Origin: Homalodisca vitripennis
Taxonomy: Eukaryota; Arthropoda; Insecta; Hemiptera; Cicadellidae
DNA: 64,000 bases
NCBI RefSeq assembly: GCF_021130785.1
Contig: NC_060213.1
Location: 101,627,501-101,691,500, forward strand
Reading direction: 5' to 3'
In this document: positions 35,137 through 46,579 of the stretch, one piece after another
Numbering within the stretch: position 1 is the first letter of the stretch
Layout: every line of letters starts with the position of its first letter
The notes under the pieces: generated by a model
What the model saw: the letters and a program-made list of their open reading frames with translations, nothing else
What the model was told of the DNA's origin: nothing
The model's database searches: none
Translations under genes and position numbers: made by a program

Positions 35137-37844
35137 ACTTCACTTATTCTGTTATATTTATTTGGATGTCTGGTGGGAGATTAATAAAACCAGAAAAATA
35201 GAACAGATGATTTTACAACAACAATGCTGAACAATGTTGTCCAATTTTATTTAAAGGGCTCTGTTTCATAATTGATAACACAATATATGGTTTTAACTTT
35301 AACAATTTACTGATAATAATTTTGCAATTTACACGTATGCACATATGAATTATGTTGTGGAAAACGTACATAATCTAATAAATTGAAGCAAGTGGTGATC
35401 AAAATTGTGTTCGAGTATATTTAAAGTGATTACTTTTTAATTTTGTAACAGACTACTCTTTAATTATGTTACAGCCTACGGTGATCAATCCAAACCAATA
35501 CGACATAATAATAAAGACATTATAAGAATGTGGCATTTACTTTTATAATTTATATTCCCACCAATTTTTTAGAACTGGTGAATTGTTTTTATTTTATAGC
35601 AATTGAACTGTGGTTTTATGAGTCTTTTTTCCATATATTAATATTAAATGTATGATTGAATATATAAAGTTTATCATTATTCTTTTCTTCCAAATATATA
35701 AATATTTGTTTATAAAATCTTTAGACTTCCTTTCCAACTAAATATAAGAAAATAAATGTGTGAATTAAAAATAATTCATTTGAAAGTTTGCCTGGTTTAC
35801 ACTAATAAATAACTAGATTAGGTCTCTAACAATTATTGTAATTTTAACAATTTGCAAGTTGTCCGCTCACAATACGCAACTCGGTAGCGCAACCAACTCA
35901 CTTTAACTGCATGCTTTAATTGGTTCAGGACGTAATGAGACAAGAGAGATGCACCACTGCCGGGAGGCTTTAATTGTAGTCTTGTCGGGGTAAGATGTAC
36001 TAATCACCTCTGACCTCTTACTTTTTTTTCACTCATTTGGATAGTTGTCACATTTTTCTGTTAGCTTGTGGAGTTTTATCTGCTTTAACACAGTGCTAAA
36101 TTTATATTTTCTAAAAGCCATCTATGTGAGTGCTATGTAGATGACTATGTCTCAAAATAATTGTCTTAATACTCTACGGATTTTATGTTTACCTTCATTT
36201 CATTCAATGAGGTTGGCCAAAACATTTAACCATCTTCTACGATATTTATGGAACTGACACAATAGATATATTACGAATTAACATGACCAGCTTTAAAACT
36301 ACATTGACATATGCGAAAGACCTTGCATAACTACTGTCATATGATTTGATTAAGTGTAAGTCATTTTAATAGCAAAGTTTTTCCTAGGGTATCACAAATA
36401 TTTATCGTGTCAACGCTTCACTCCGGTAAGGTGACGCTGCTCACAAGACCTCTTGCGTCCGCTTAAACTTTATTCTGCAGGACTCAAAATCTTGTAAAAT
36501 TCTTGCCTCAAAGATTCCAAATTGTGTAAACGTAGACATTGTGACATATTTCATCAAAGAAGAAACTATTAAAACCATTTGTTATCTTCCAACCCAACAT
36601 ACTTGATATATAGCCTACGCCCAAGTATGAATGTGTACCTTTTTAAAGTTTTTTAGTGTTATTATTACTTAAAATGTTTGAATTACTGCCCGACCAGCAG
36701 TACTGCAGTTATGTAATTCATATGTCACATGTCTCATAAACCTCTGGTACAAACAGATTTTGCTATGTGGCTGAATTGGATCATTTCGTAAATTTTAAAA
36801 CAACGTTAGTTGTGTGTGAAAGCAATCGTAGCATAACGTGGTTAGATATTGAAACTAGTGTGTTGTAAACACGATATGATCTAAGTAAAAAGAAAGGTAA
36901 GATTTATAAATTAAGCTAATATCACCTCATAAGTGGTAGTGATTTTCAAAGGATGGTTTTGGGATCCTTTCCGTACACAATTCCTATGGAGACGTAAAGA
37001 AAACTTAAATTCCTTGTTGCACTTTAGAGGAGGGGACTTGAAAATCGTTTCTCTTCAGAGACAGTTTAGCTTAAATAACTCACCTGACAATATTTATGAA
37101 CCAGAAACAGTAGTCTGAATTATACAATACCCCTTAAACAATAATGTTATGAGCGAAGTTTAGCCGTTAGTTCATCACATATTTCAGATCAAATCAGTAG
37201 TATACCTTGCCATCAATCAACACTGTCGACAACTACTCATGTATAACCGTTTAACGGGCATACAACCTTAGTCTTATGCTTAGTGTATCTGAATAGTTGA
37301 ATAATTTATATTTGTGAAGATAAATTAAGCACTGGAAGGAATTTTTCATTGAATTCTGGCATTCAGGCTGAATCAGGATCAGACTGCCTAATTTATTATG
37401 CAAATCGAGGAAAAGCAATATAGTTACAAAGACGTAAAGTTTTTTAAAACGACACTTTATAATTCAGTATTTAAACTCTAGCGAAATATTATATTTCAAT
37501 TAATAGAGGCTGGTATTGCAGTGTAATTATTGTACGTGTCCGAAGGGACAAGAAAGTTGAATATATAATGTGTTGGAGACACATATAAAGGACACCAATA
37601 TGTTGTGCAGTGGAGTTTAAAGTAAAATGAGGCGCAAATGTTATTTTGTTAAACGAAGCTATGTAGGATGTGGAATGGGTAGGATGTGGGGAAATGAGAG
37701 ATGATAGTTTATGGTCCTCTCTTATGGTCTTCGTGGGCTGGCTGATGACCGGGAGGTTACAAGAAGCACTAAGATTTCTACTCCAGTCAATATGCTTCAT
37801 AAAACTACTAGTGTAAAAATGTTAAATAGGTAATCCTTCTTAGC

Positions 37845-38070
37845 ATTACTTCTACAAAGCTTTTATTTACTTTGTAAAAGAAGATGAGAAAACACACATT
37901 TAGGCTTTTAGGCCTAAGGCATGCTTTATTTATACACTACTACTGTAAAAAACTTTAAATAGATAATATTTCTCACCTTTACTTCTACAAAGTTATTATT
38001 CACTTTGTAAAGGAAGACGAGGAAACACACATTGCTTTTAGGCTTTTCTTAAATGCATGCTACATACTTT
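37845..38070 (+). repeat. Two tandem hairpin-forming subunits, about 120 bases each
   Basis: ACTTCTACAAAGC to CTTTGTAAAAGAAG near 37850-37885 forms a stem-loop. A second version lies at 37980-38015, and each is followed by GAGGAAACACACATT-like sequence and then TTTTAGGCTTTT and GCATGCT. Copy B preserves both at 56403-56440 and 56540-56580. Confidence 0.75.
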
Positions 38071-38563
38071 AAATATCAGTTTTGATAATTGTTATTGATT
38101 TGACGTGATTTACTTGAAACATTACGTACGAAGCGCCTAAGCTCTGCTGGTATATCTTGCTGGTTTTTTGACTTTTGACCTAATGTATTTTTATTCATTC
38201 CATTAAGGATTTTTATTGTATAATATAATGGAAAAAACTAAGTTACATATCAGTACTGTATTCCAGTATTCGTTTTGAAACCACAATCTTCGGGTGTAAC
38301 TCAGTTCTTAGCATAGGTATTATTATACGTACTACTGGAATGCAAAGATAAATGATGAAGGATAAAGACAAAGACCCAACTTGCTGATAATAGTTCACAT
38401 TAAATTTTTTATATTATAATTGATTAGCAGAATTATATAACTGATATATTATTTTGAATGGAGCAGGTGCAGTTCTATCAATAACTCCGGTGAATAATTT
38501 ATACACGGCTATTTGTATCACGTTGCATTTAATCGGCCTAATATTCTTCTTCCAATCAGCTTA

Positions 38564-38608
38564 TCATGATAGAAAGATATATAGAAGCTGACTGTTTTCT
38601 ATCATGGA
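38564..38608. repeat. Hairpin CATGATAGAAA / TTTCTATCATG
   Basis: Perfect 11-base arms near 38565 and 38597. They are conserved in copy B near 56872-56912 although the loop differs by a base, which leaves the pairing intact. Confidence 0.7.
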
Positions 38609-40269
38609 GTAAGTATTTTAGTTATTCTAAAATACATGATGATCACTGGAAAAATTCTTTAATTTTTTTCAACCATACCATCATGTAAGTTGTGCTTTAA
38701 ATATCCTTATATAATTAGAAGGTATTTTGGCATGATCGACGTGCATATAACTTCCGACACTCAATAGTAGTAGATTTGTAGTTTTTATGACGTTATATAA
38801 GCTAGAAAAACTTATTTCCGATGTTGGAGAATTCTTAAAGATCAGTAGAATCGAATATCGAATTACTTAAGTATTTAAAATCAAAATTAAAATTGAGGGA
38901 TTACTCGCTCGCATATTTGTTATTTACCCTTGATCCTTTATAAGCAACATAGCAGTATACAAGTATCCTGCAACAGGGTTCGCGAACGTAAATCTGTCGA
39001 GCGACAGATTTGATAAAGCTAAGTCAGTTCTCATGGAGATTAATGTAACTTATCAACTATCATCTAAATCAGTCTTGTCTAAGTAGAAATGGAGTTTCAT
39101 GCAGACTTTAAAGCCCACAGATAAAAATCTTTATCAAGTTAAATTGGGATAGTTTGATAGACATACACTAAACCAATTTATGCATAAATACATGCCCGTC
39201 ATTATAAATGAAGTTAACTATATTGAAAATAAATAACTTACACAATTTAAAGCCCATTCTTTCCTTAGATATTCAACCGAGAACTGGCTCACAAACAAAT
39301 AGGTAGACCGTCATAAGAGGTGTTTTTGCCAGAATCCTTGGTCATAGCAAAATATACAAAGTTATAAATTTAGTGGCAAAATTTAGTACCTACTTCCAAA
39401 TAGAGAGTGTACCACCATCAATGAACTCTAACTAGCCTACCCAACAGAACATAAAGTAGGTCTTACTAACTAAACCAACAAGTAACCTCATTATGTATTT
39501 TTTATAACACATGTTAAAATACCATATAGCTCTATTCAGTATTAAATTGTAACAGTATTAATGTGTACATTGTTTATTCTACGGTATTCTCATTGCCATC
39601 ATAACTAGCCATAAGATCAACACAAAAATGTTTGATAACCCGCATCCAAATCTCATGAAGTGACATGCATGAAACTCAAAAATACCTAAACTGAAATGAA
39701 ACTTCTTGCAAAATTTCAAATATAAAGGTCAGTTCAGTTTCGCCGATAAATTTTGACGGCCCTACTAAATGACAGACTTTGTTAACGCTCAACCAACTTA
39801 TTTACGTACATTTATATAATTATCTGTATTTAAAATGATTTAAATTCTAACGAACATTGTTAAAGTCATAGTGGTGTTTGTAAAATATGTATGCATGCAC
39901 ATAATTTAACTCAAATCCTAATGTGAACAATAATTAATTACCTCACATTGATGAATAGAGAATTTACTAGGTAACTCTCATCATTAATACAAACATAGGT
40001 CCAAAAGTCTGCATTAATTTGGGAACAGTATAACACTGCAGGGAATCTTTAATAAAGCCCACTTTGCTAAAGACTTCTCTTTGTTATAGTTAATCTCATT
40101 TAGAACTAATGTACGTCCTAATGAGGAAGACTTTTCTGGTTATCAGACATTTATAAATATTGTCTCATACATTCCATAGTTTAAGTCATGTTAAATTAAA
40201 AAAACATAATTTATTCATAGGGTTTTAAATTAATAAAAACGTACTAAATTTACTAAATTTTTTGTTAAG

Positions 40270-41150
40270 TTAAAAATGTTCATGGTACCAATCGTAGTTA
40301 CCGAATTTTTTTTATGTATTTAATTGAAAATCTTTAAAATAGTGATAAAAAAAGGCGCATTTCAGGCAATATTGAGCTTTTTATGGAGCATATTGCAAAA
40401 GGTTTTTCATATTAAATATTCAACCTGTTTACTGCCAAGAAAAATAACTGTTGTTTCTTTTGTATGGCCATTTATTTACATAGATATATAATATATGGGA
40501 AGAAAATTAACTTTGTTTCATACTTGAAGTTACACTTAATATCTCAGATCAATCATAAGAATTATCTTTCAAAGCATGAAGTGTATTTTGCTGGTTAGTT
40601 TACTCTTAATTAATTTTTTGATGTTTTAAATACAGTCAGCAAAGTATGTCCAAACTTAAGCTCTAGTCAAGACTAGATTTTAATAATTGGAAAACCTGTT
40701 AAAATAGAAAAAAGGTAAAATATTTAATGAAAAATTTATAAAAATTGTAAAAGCGTATTTTAGAGCTACGATAATTCAACAAAAAAGTGTATTGTAGCAT
40801 AATAATTTATTTTAAATAAGGAAAGACGACGTAATATAATGTTCTTCAAATTGTTATTTAACACCTTTTTTACTTTTTCAGCTTTAAATGTGTACACATA
40901 GGTGACCAGAGATAGCGTGATAATTTGCTAAGGCGACATACCTGCACTTAAATGGAGGTCAAGAGATTATACAAGCAGTATTTCGTACTTTGGACCTGTA
41001 TACAATATAGTCCGGCAATCTTAGACTCTTTGGCCATATGATAGGCAACAAACATTCTTATTCTTTTAAATGAGTCCAAGGATATTGATTGAGATGTAAA
41101 AATCACTTAACATAAACTCCTGTATCATTGTATTTTGGTACTGGTATGAA
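40270..41150. repeat. Continuation of unit tail A into copy D
   Basis: Follows the empty site of the copy B transposon. It shares TTTCATACTTGAAGTTACACT (about 40516) with the tail of copy E at 25307. The rest is AT-rich with no gene; similarity to the start of the next unit is not clear until about 41150. Confidence 0.5.
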
Positions 41151-41432
41151 TGAAGAAGAGCCTGACAGTAACGTGGAGAAACAATCCCAACACACATACC
41201 GCTCGCTCTAAGCACAGGGGGATAATAAAAACCTGTTACATACAGATCTTCGTTGTATGGGCGTTCACCGCAGTATATGAGATATAAAGCTTTTTACAAA
41301 CTGTCTCTATTTAATAAATGTACAAATACTCGTAAATCAGTGAACAGAATAAATCATAAATAAAGAAAGACTTTAAACACTAAAAGGCACATTATGTCAT
41401 GTGGCGATTGTTTTAAATTATAAATACAAGAA

Positions 41433-41582
41433 TATTTTATATATATATATATTATATATATATATATATAATATATATTTTGTTTACTAGTACTTTTTAA
41501 CATTTACAGAACAATAAGAAAACCGTTTTGTAAGTTTTCTGTATCTTATATATATATAAGTTACAGTACTAGTAAACAAAAT
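41433..41582. repeat. TA microsatellite and 18-bp perfect inverted repeat
   Basis: TA-rich runs at about 41438-41478. ATTTTGTTTACTAGTACT at 41477-41494 is exactly complementary to AGTACTAGTAAACAAAAT at 41565-41582, with a second nested TA-rich hairpin (CTTATATATATATAAG) near 41545. This could be a very small MITE or a strand-exchange product of the simple repeat. Confidence 0.75.
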
Positions 41583-42910
41583 GTTATAATAACGAATTTT
41601 TATTTCAAACCTCGCATTCTATGTGAACAAATAACACCATTTCTTTTAATTAAAATTATAACTTTATACACTTACATTGTTATTTTAAACCTATGTAACT
41701 ACAGTCGTTACCTAAAAAGTATAGCAATGCCTCTTGTTATACTGTATGAAAACACGTGCCTAGTTTTAGCACTCCCATTTATTAATAGCTTATAGGATGG
41801 GAATTTGAAAGATTAACATGATTGTGGACATTTGTCACATTTATACGTAAAATATAGCATATTAAATCTCAAGGATTTAAAATATATCATCTTCTTCATA
41901 TGTGTAAAATATCTAAGACTAAGCAAGCACAAAAAGGCTAATTATTGTATAGTCCTCAAAAACCACGGAAGATACAAAGCAATTTATTCCTTAGTCACTA
42001 GTCTATTCAGATATAAAATATTTCGGGATTAAGATTATATGGGGTTTAATTTGTTAATCGCAATTCATAAGGTGTCAAAATATTTGCTTCACTTGTTATT
42101 TATAACGTATAGTTTAATTCCATAAATATTTACGTAAATCAACATGCAGAAAATTTTAGATGGATGATGGTTTAGATTCTGTATTTCATAATCGGTGAGT
42201 GTGTGTGGAGATTATTATAAGTGGTGGTATAAAAATCGATTGATAGAATAATACTTTAAAATGTACAAATCAAATATTGCAATAATATAACGTATTAGAG
42301 CTGGCCTTAAAAGATTATAATCTATTGATATATTATTGTATTCAAAATAATTTCAATCGTATGGATCTATTAATGTAGAAAATCGTCTTGTATAAGTGTC
42401 ATTAGTGACAGACTCAATTCTATGATATACAAAAGAGTTATTACTCAACCGTCATTTAAAGTTGCAAAATTAACAACTACGTTAAAAGTTACACGGCTGT
42501 GGAGGACTACCGTGTACTCGCCAGTCCTCAGGCCACCGTAGTGCCCTAATTAACAATGGACGGAACAAAGAAACAGCGGGAGTTTTAGAGGAACACCAAA
42601 CGACGCGGTGCTACTTGAGCTGGGCGGGGATTTAATTGTGCCATGTTGACGTACGAAAGATAGGTTAATTACGGGTGACCCGCATTGTGACCTTACACTA
42701 CCCCCCCCTCCACCCAGATGTCTACGAGTACCATAGGGCTACTAGAAAAAAAATCTCTTCACCTGTCTTTATATTTGTTACTGGGTCAATCAGGTCGGGA
42801 ATATTTAGCTATCGACCTGTCACGGGTATCCCACCAGTTTGTATATAACTTAATTATTTTATTTTTGTTCTCAAACACGATTTTGTATTGTTGTGATGTC
42901 CTCCAAAAAA

Positions 42911-42995
42911 TTGTCATGACCTCCCGTGGAATCGAACCTGTGACCTCCCAATTAGAAAGGCGCAGACCCAATACCCCAACGCTACGGCGAGGGGC
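42911..42995 (-). ncRNA. tRNA-like SINE head with A and B boxes
   Basis: On the minus strand TAGCGTTGGGG (42984-42974) fits an A box and GGTTCGATTCC (42938-42928) is a perfect B box, 35 bases apart as in tRNA genes. Stem pairing next to the T loop is poor, and no clean acceptor stem forms, so a working tRNA is unlikely. It fits the head of a tRNA-derived SINE. Copies A and C hold degraded versions at the same place in the unit, so the SINE predates their divergence. Confidence 0.7.
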
Positions 42996-43757
42996 ATTTT
43001 TGAGTTTTATCCTACCTCACCACATATTGCGTTAGAATATTCAACAGCACTGAGGATTGGGTTCGTGTTGTATAGTTAAATCTGACTTTCACATTTGGCA
43101 ATATTCAAATTTCACACTTCTATTCATTTTCTTTTCTACTATATCTCCATTCATACCTCAGATCATTTATTCAAAGGACTGATGTATTCTGTGACATCCA
43201 TTGTGCTTTGTTATAGGATGCATTCATATATTTTCTGGTCTTTCAGTATCCCTTTAAGATCTTTGAGAATAATTTTATGTTTTACTTTAAAAATCATCCA
43301 TTTAGTCATATGTATTTATCTATACATAGTTATTTCGAATTATAAATCTATATACTATTCCTAAAAATGTATTTCTATTTCTGTATACAAATATATAGTG
43401 TAATGATAAAGTATAACACATATATACTGTCCATATAATATTATGCAAGGATTTTAATGTACAATATGATTTTATCTACTATCTACTAAATTTTAATATA
43501 TTTCGCAATAAACACTAAAGTTGAGTATATTGTTACGTTGTTATAATTATAACCTAAATAAACTGATGAGAGCCTTCCTATTGAAATATGCATTTTTTAC
43601 TCATAACCGCTAACTTATAGCCTACTAGTATTTGAAGGAGTCAAAAGTTTTAGATGGAATAAATACGTAGTAAAAGTTAAAGAGAGGTAACGTTAACTTA
43701 GAATAAAACATCAGCATTTAGTTTTAAATTTAATTATTACAGCTTATACTCAATATA

Positions 43758-44713
43758 CAAGGTGTTTGAAAAGTCTGGGTACGGCTTAATATTTTACAAA
43801 CCATAGCAGATAAAATCTATGAACTTTGCACAGTGTCATATGGCTATATAAACTATTTTTCCTTGCTATTACCATGACATGCCAACCATGGGGGGACGGC
43901 CCACAGAGGAAAAAATGGAAAATCTTAAATTAAAGCATGGGTCGAGTGATACCTCATTTGAAAGAGCTCACTTAGTAGAGTTGAATGCCGCAAACCGCAT
44001 CTCAAAAGGTTTATCCACTCAGAAATGGCGGGTTGTTTTAGGTACACATTTTGAAGTACATTATGCGCTGCCATTTCTGACTGGATCGTCTTATTCTGGT
44101 GCAGTAGGCGGCGTTTCACTCTACTAACCAATGGTTTCACTGATTAGTATTTATAAAAAATAACAAAAAAAATTTAATTAAAATATTAAGTGGTAAGTTA
44201 ACTATTTCACCAACAAATAACAATGATAGAACTTAATTAATTCCTAAACATAATGACGACGAATTCATTTTAGTACTATTTATTGTGTTATAAATTTATG
44301 ACATAATTTACCAATTAAAAAAAGTCAGTGAAAACACATCAGTTAGTAGAGTGAAAACGCCGCCTACCGCATCAGAATACGACGATCCAGTCAGAAATGG
44401 CAGCGCATAATGTACTTCAAAATGTGTACCTAAAACAACCCGCCATTTCTGATTGGATAAACCTTTTGAGATGCGGTTTGCGGCATTCAACTCTACTAAG
44501 TGAGCTCTTTCAAATGAGGTATCACTCGACCCATGCTTTAATTTAAGATTTCCATGTTTTCCTCTGTGGGCCGTCCCCCCCATGGTTGGCATGTCATGGC
44601 AATAGCAAGGAAAAATAGTTTTCATAGCCATAAAACACTGTGCAAAGTTTATAGACGTTATCTGCTATGGTTTGTAAAATATTAAGCCGTACCCAGACTT
44701 TTCAAACACCCTG
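43758..44713. mobile_element. Foldback DNA element with about 385-bp inverted arms
   Basis: Ends CAAGGTGTTTGAAAAG (43758) and the reverse complement of CAGGGTGTTTGAAAAG (ending 44713), flanked by TA on both sides (TATA also matches). The left arm, about 43758-44140, is repeated in reverse at about 44329-44713 with few differences, around a spacer of roughly 190 bases. Terminal CA and TA duplication suggest a Tc1/mariner-type transposase mobilised it. Frames of 71-107 codons exist in the arms, but the mirror-image arrangement and lack of a DDE motif argue against coding. Confidence 0.9.
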
Positions 44714-46004
44714 TATATTAAGTTAATAAAAAAAGTATTTTCAGCTAGTTATTTGTTATATGTACCGGTATTCTTAAAATCTATTTTGATTAATTTAATT
44801 ATTTGCATTAATCATGGTGTATTTCCAGCACTTACAAATTATTCAGTGAAAACACATATACAATTTTTTCATTAATAATGAACAAAATAAGTTAAATAAA
44901 ATATGCATAATGATCAGTAATGATCATTGTATTCGCCGAATGAGCATTTGTTACATAGAAAATTACTTCAATGTTACTACGGTTCATATCAGCAAACACA
45001 GAAGTAAATGGTAATGAAAAGAGCAGTTTCCAGATGAAAGAAGAGTAATAATGACCAGCAGAATCCGATTAATGTCGCTGATTGCGGCTTTAATGGCGTC
45101 ACTTCTGTCTGTTTCTCTTTTAAAACCGTTTCTATTTATTTGATACACTTAAAGTATATAAATAAATAAAGCGGAAATATGTAACTATTAATTAACACGA
45201 TACATAAACGGTGTGCTCTCTTCTATGACCAATGATTTAAACTATTTAGATTTTTTTATTAATTACTAAGTCGAATAATCCAACTTTAATGCGGATATAA
45301 TTTATAATTTTATTTAATTAGCTGAGCTTTGCTACAGCTTATCACTCGAGAGGGTGTACAAAGTTAATTACTATCAGTCTGTCTGCACGATATTTCCAAA
45401 TTAAACTAAGCTTTAGATTTAAAACTTTGCATGAAAGTTCATTTCTAAGTTTGTTAAATTGAGTTCTATGATGACATATGTCATATAATAGTATTTGGCT
45501 GAGCGTTACCATTTTCCAAGTAGACCTTATGGGTATATACGATGACATAAAGAAATCGCAGGGTTAATAAATAGTTTATGATGAACTAAGTACAATTAAA
45601 GAAATTGTTACATGTGACATAGAAACACAAGTGGCCTCATTGTAGGAATAAATTGGGCTGTAATCTTAAAAGTTTGCTTGCATTGCGAAGCTTGTTACGC
45701 TACATGAACTGTGGTATCTTCTACTTGGTATAAACCACAGTTGGCTGAGCGTTGCAGAATCCAACCACTCAATGATTGGAACAAATTTTACTTCAGTTTG
45801 GCCGTCTGTCCACACGATATCTCAAAACACACTGACGAATGGACTCGAAATTTTGAATGAGGCTTCAATTCTTCATAGGTTACACACAGTTGTGTACTTT
45901 TTGATGTTCAAACCATTGAATTCGTAAGGGGAATCTGTGGTTTTGAATGACGTTATGAGGAATATGCGTGGAAAACGAACCGGTGAGTAATAGTGATCGT
46001 GAGG

Positions 46005-46073
46005 AGGAAAGTACGCACCGTAACCTATTGACGCACCAGCGATCTGCTACTTCTACCACTGCGCTACCTTATC
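46005..46073 (-). other. Degenerate tRNA-like sequence
   Basis: Directly downstream of the candidate exon stop. TAGCGCAGTGG on the minus strand matches the A-box consensus, but the expected B box is only AGGTTACGGTGC. This may be a worn SINE head or coincidence. Confidence 0.25.
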
Positions 46074-46478
46074 TTATTCAACGATAAACACGCTGCTGTT
46101 ATAATAGCCTTTTGGCTTCACCTGAGTACTGCACCGTCTCCAATACCAAGGCGGTACCTTGTCTACAGTAGCAGTGTCATGGCGAGTGTAGAGCTTATGT
46201 CCGGTATAACACTCGACTCCTGTGCACTTCTCAGCGTGGAGATCCGTCCCGTGACAGGAGAAGCCTTCAGTGACACTGCCTCCATTGACGGCGTATATAT
46301 TGATGTACAGTTGGTACTTACTACGTCGCATATCATAAACCTTTGTGTAAATGCAGACAGCATTACTTGTAGATTTAGTCACAATAACGATAGTAGCTGT
46401 ACTGGGTCTGGTGTGGACTTTATGTTTGTCATTGACCAATGCAACAGAAAAAAGTCGTATTGTATTATTGGGACTCAG
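46074..46478 (-). CDS. Candidate exon of a small cysteine-containing protein
   Basis: A minus-strand frame open from 46478 to a TAA at 46074-46076. Composition is less AT-rich than its surroundings. Residue strings include VYDMRRSKYQLYINIYAVNG, GFSCHGTDLHAEKCTGVECY and VPPWYWRRCSTQVKPKGYY, with five cysteines and an NSS sequon near the end. It reads like part of a secreted protein. No ATG, signal peptide or first exon is visible upstream, so if real it is an internal or last exon, possibly after an AG near 46385. Competing plus-strand frames at 46179-46578 overlap. I do not recognise a family. It could also be an old coding fragment. Confidence 0.35.
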   Translation of the reverse strand: MSPNNTIRLFSVALVNDKHKVHTRPSTATIVIVTKSTSNAVCIYTKVYDMRRSKYQLYINIYAVNGGSVTEGFSCHGTDLHAEKCTGVECYTGHKLYTRHDTATVDKVPPWYWRRCSTQVKPKGYYNSSVFIVE

Positions 46479-46579
46479 TCAGTCTGGATTCTGGGCTGCA
46501 GCGATTGATGCGTATAATGCAATTCTATTAGTCGCTGCTTTTTGGAGAGACGAATTCTTATATCTTCAATCAAACTAAT

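Larger units (their letters stand above)
26671..40269 (+). repeat. Tandem unit copy A (longest copy)
   Basis: 26671-30070 aligns with 60654-64000 (copy C); 29369-29525 and 63308-63464 are identical over 157 bases by eye. About 27435-30297 and 31233-40269 align with 49345-50712 and 50713-58604 (copy B); 36236-36314 and 54761-54839 are identical over 79 bases. No frame is conserved between copies, so the unit looks noncoding. Differences include two solo LTRs and a LINE tail present only here, and a segment at about 38160-38412 absent from copy B. The start is a lower limit, set by the gap that truncates copy C. Confidence 0.92.
41150..45985 (+). repeat. Tandem unit copy D (diverged)
   Basis: Collinear with copy A: 41156-41385 with 27845-28045, 42400-43360 with 29220-30240, 44745-44900 with 31990-32160, 44935-45520 with 32180-32760, and about 45690-45790 with 32760-32825 (GGCTGAGCGTTG, then a GCTGAGTATTGG-like tract). 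It lacks the counterpart of copy A after about 33 kb. It carries its own foldback insertion and AT-rich inverted repeat. Confidence 0.82.

Noticed and set aside
36933..37118. 61-codon frame in copy A, repeated at 55454-55639 in copy B
   Set aside because: The frame is short with no motif, and the identity simply reflects the recent duplication; the DNA around it is just as similar.
42911..42995. A functional tRNA gene
   Set aside because: The promoter boxes are good, but the T-stem and acceptor stem do not pair properly; a SINE head fits better.
42718..43035. 105-codon frame in copy D
   Set aside because: Its recognisable part (RGIEPVTSQ) is a reading through the tRNA-like SINE head.
43879..44631. 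Paired frames beginning PTMGGRPTEEK as duplicated genes
   Set aside because: They are the two inverted arms of one foldback element; mirror-image frames with no domain are expected there.
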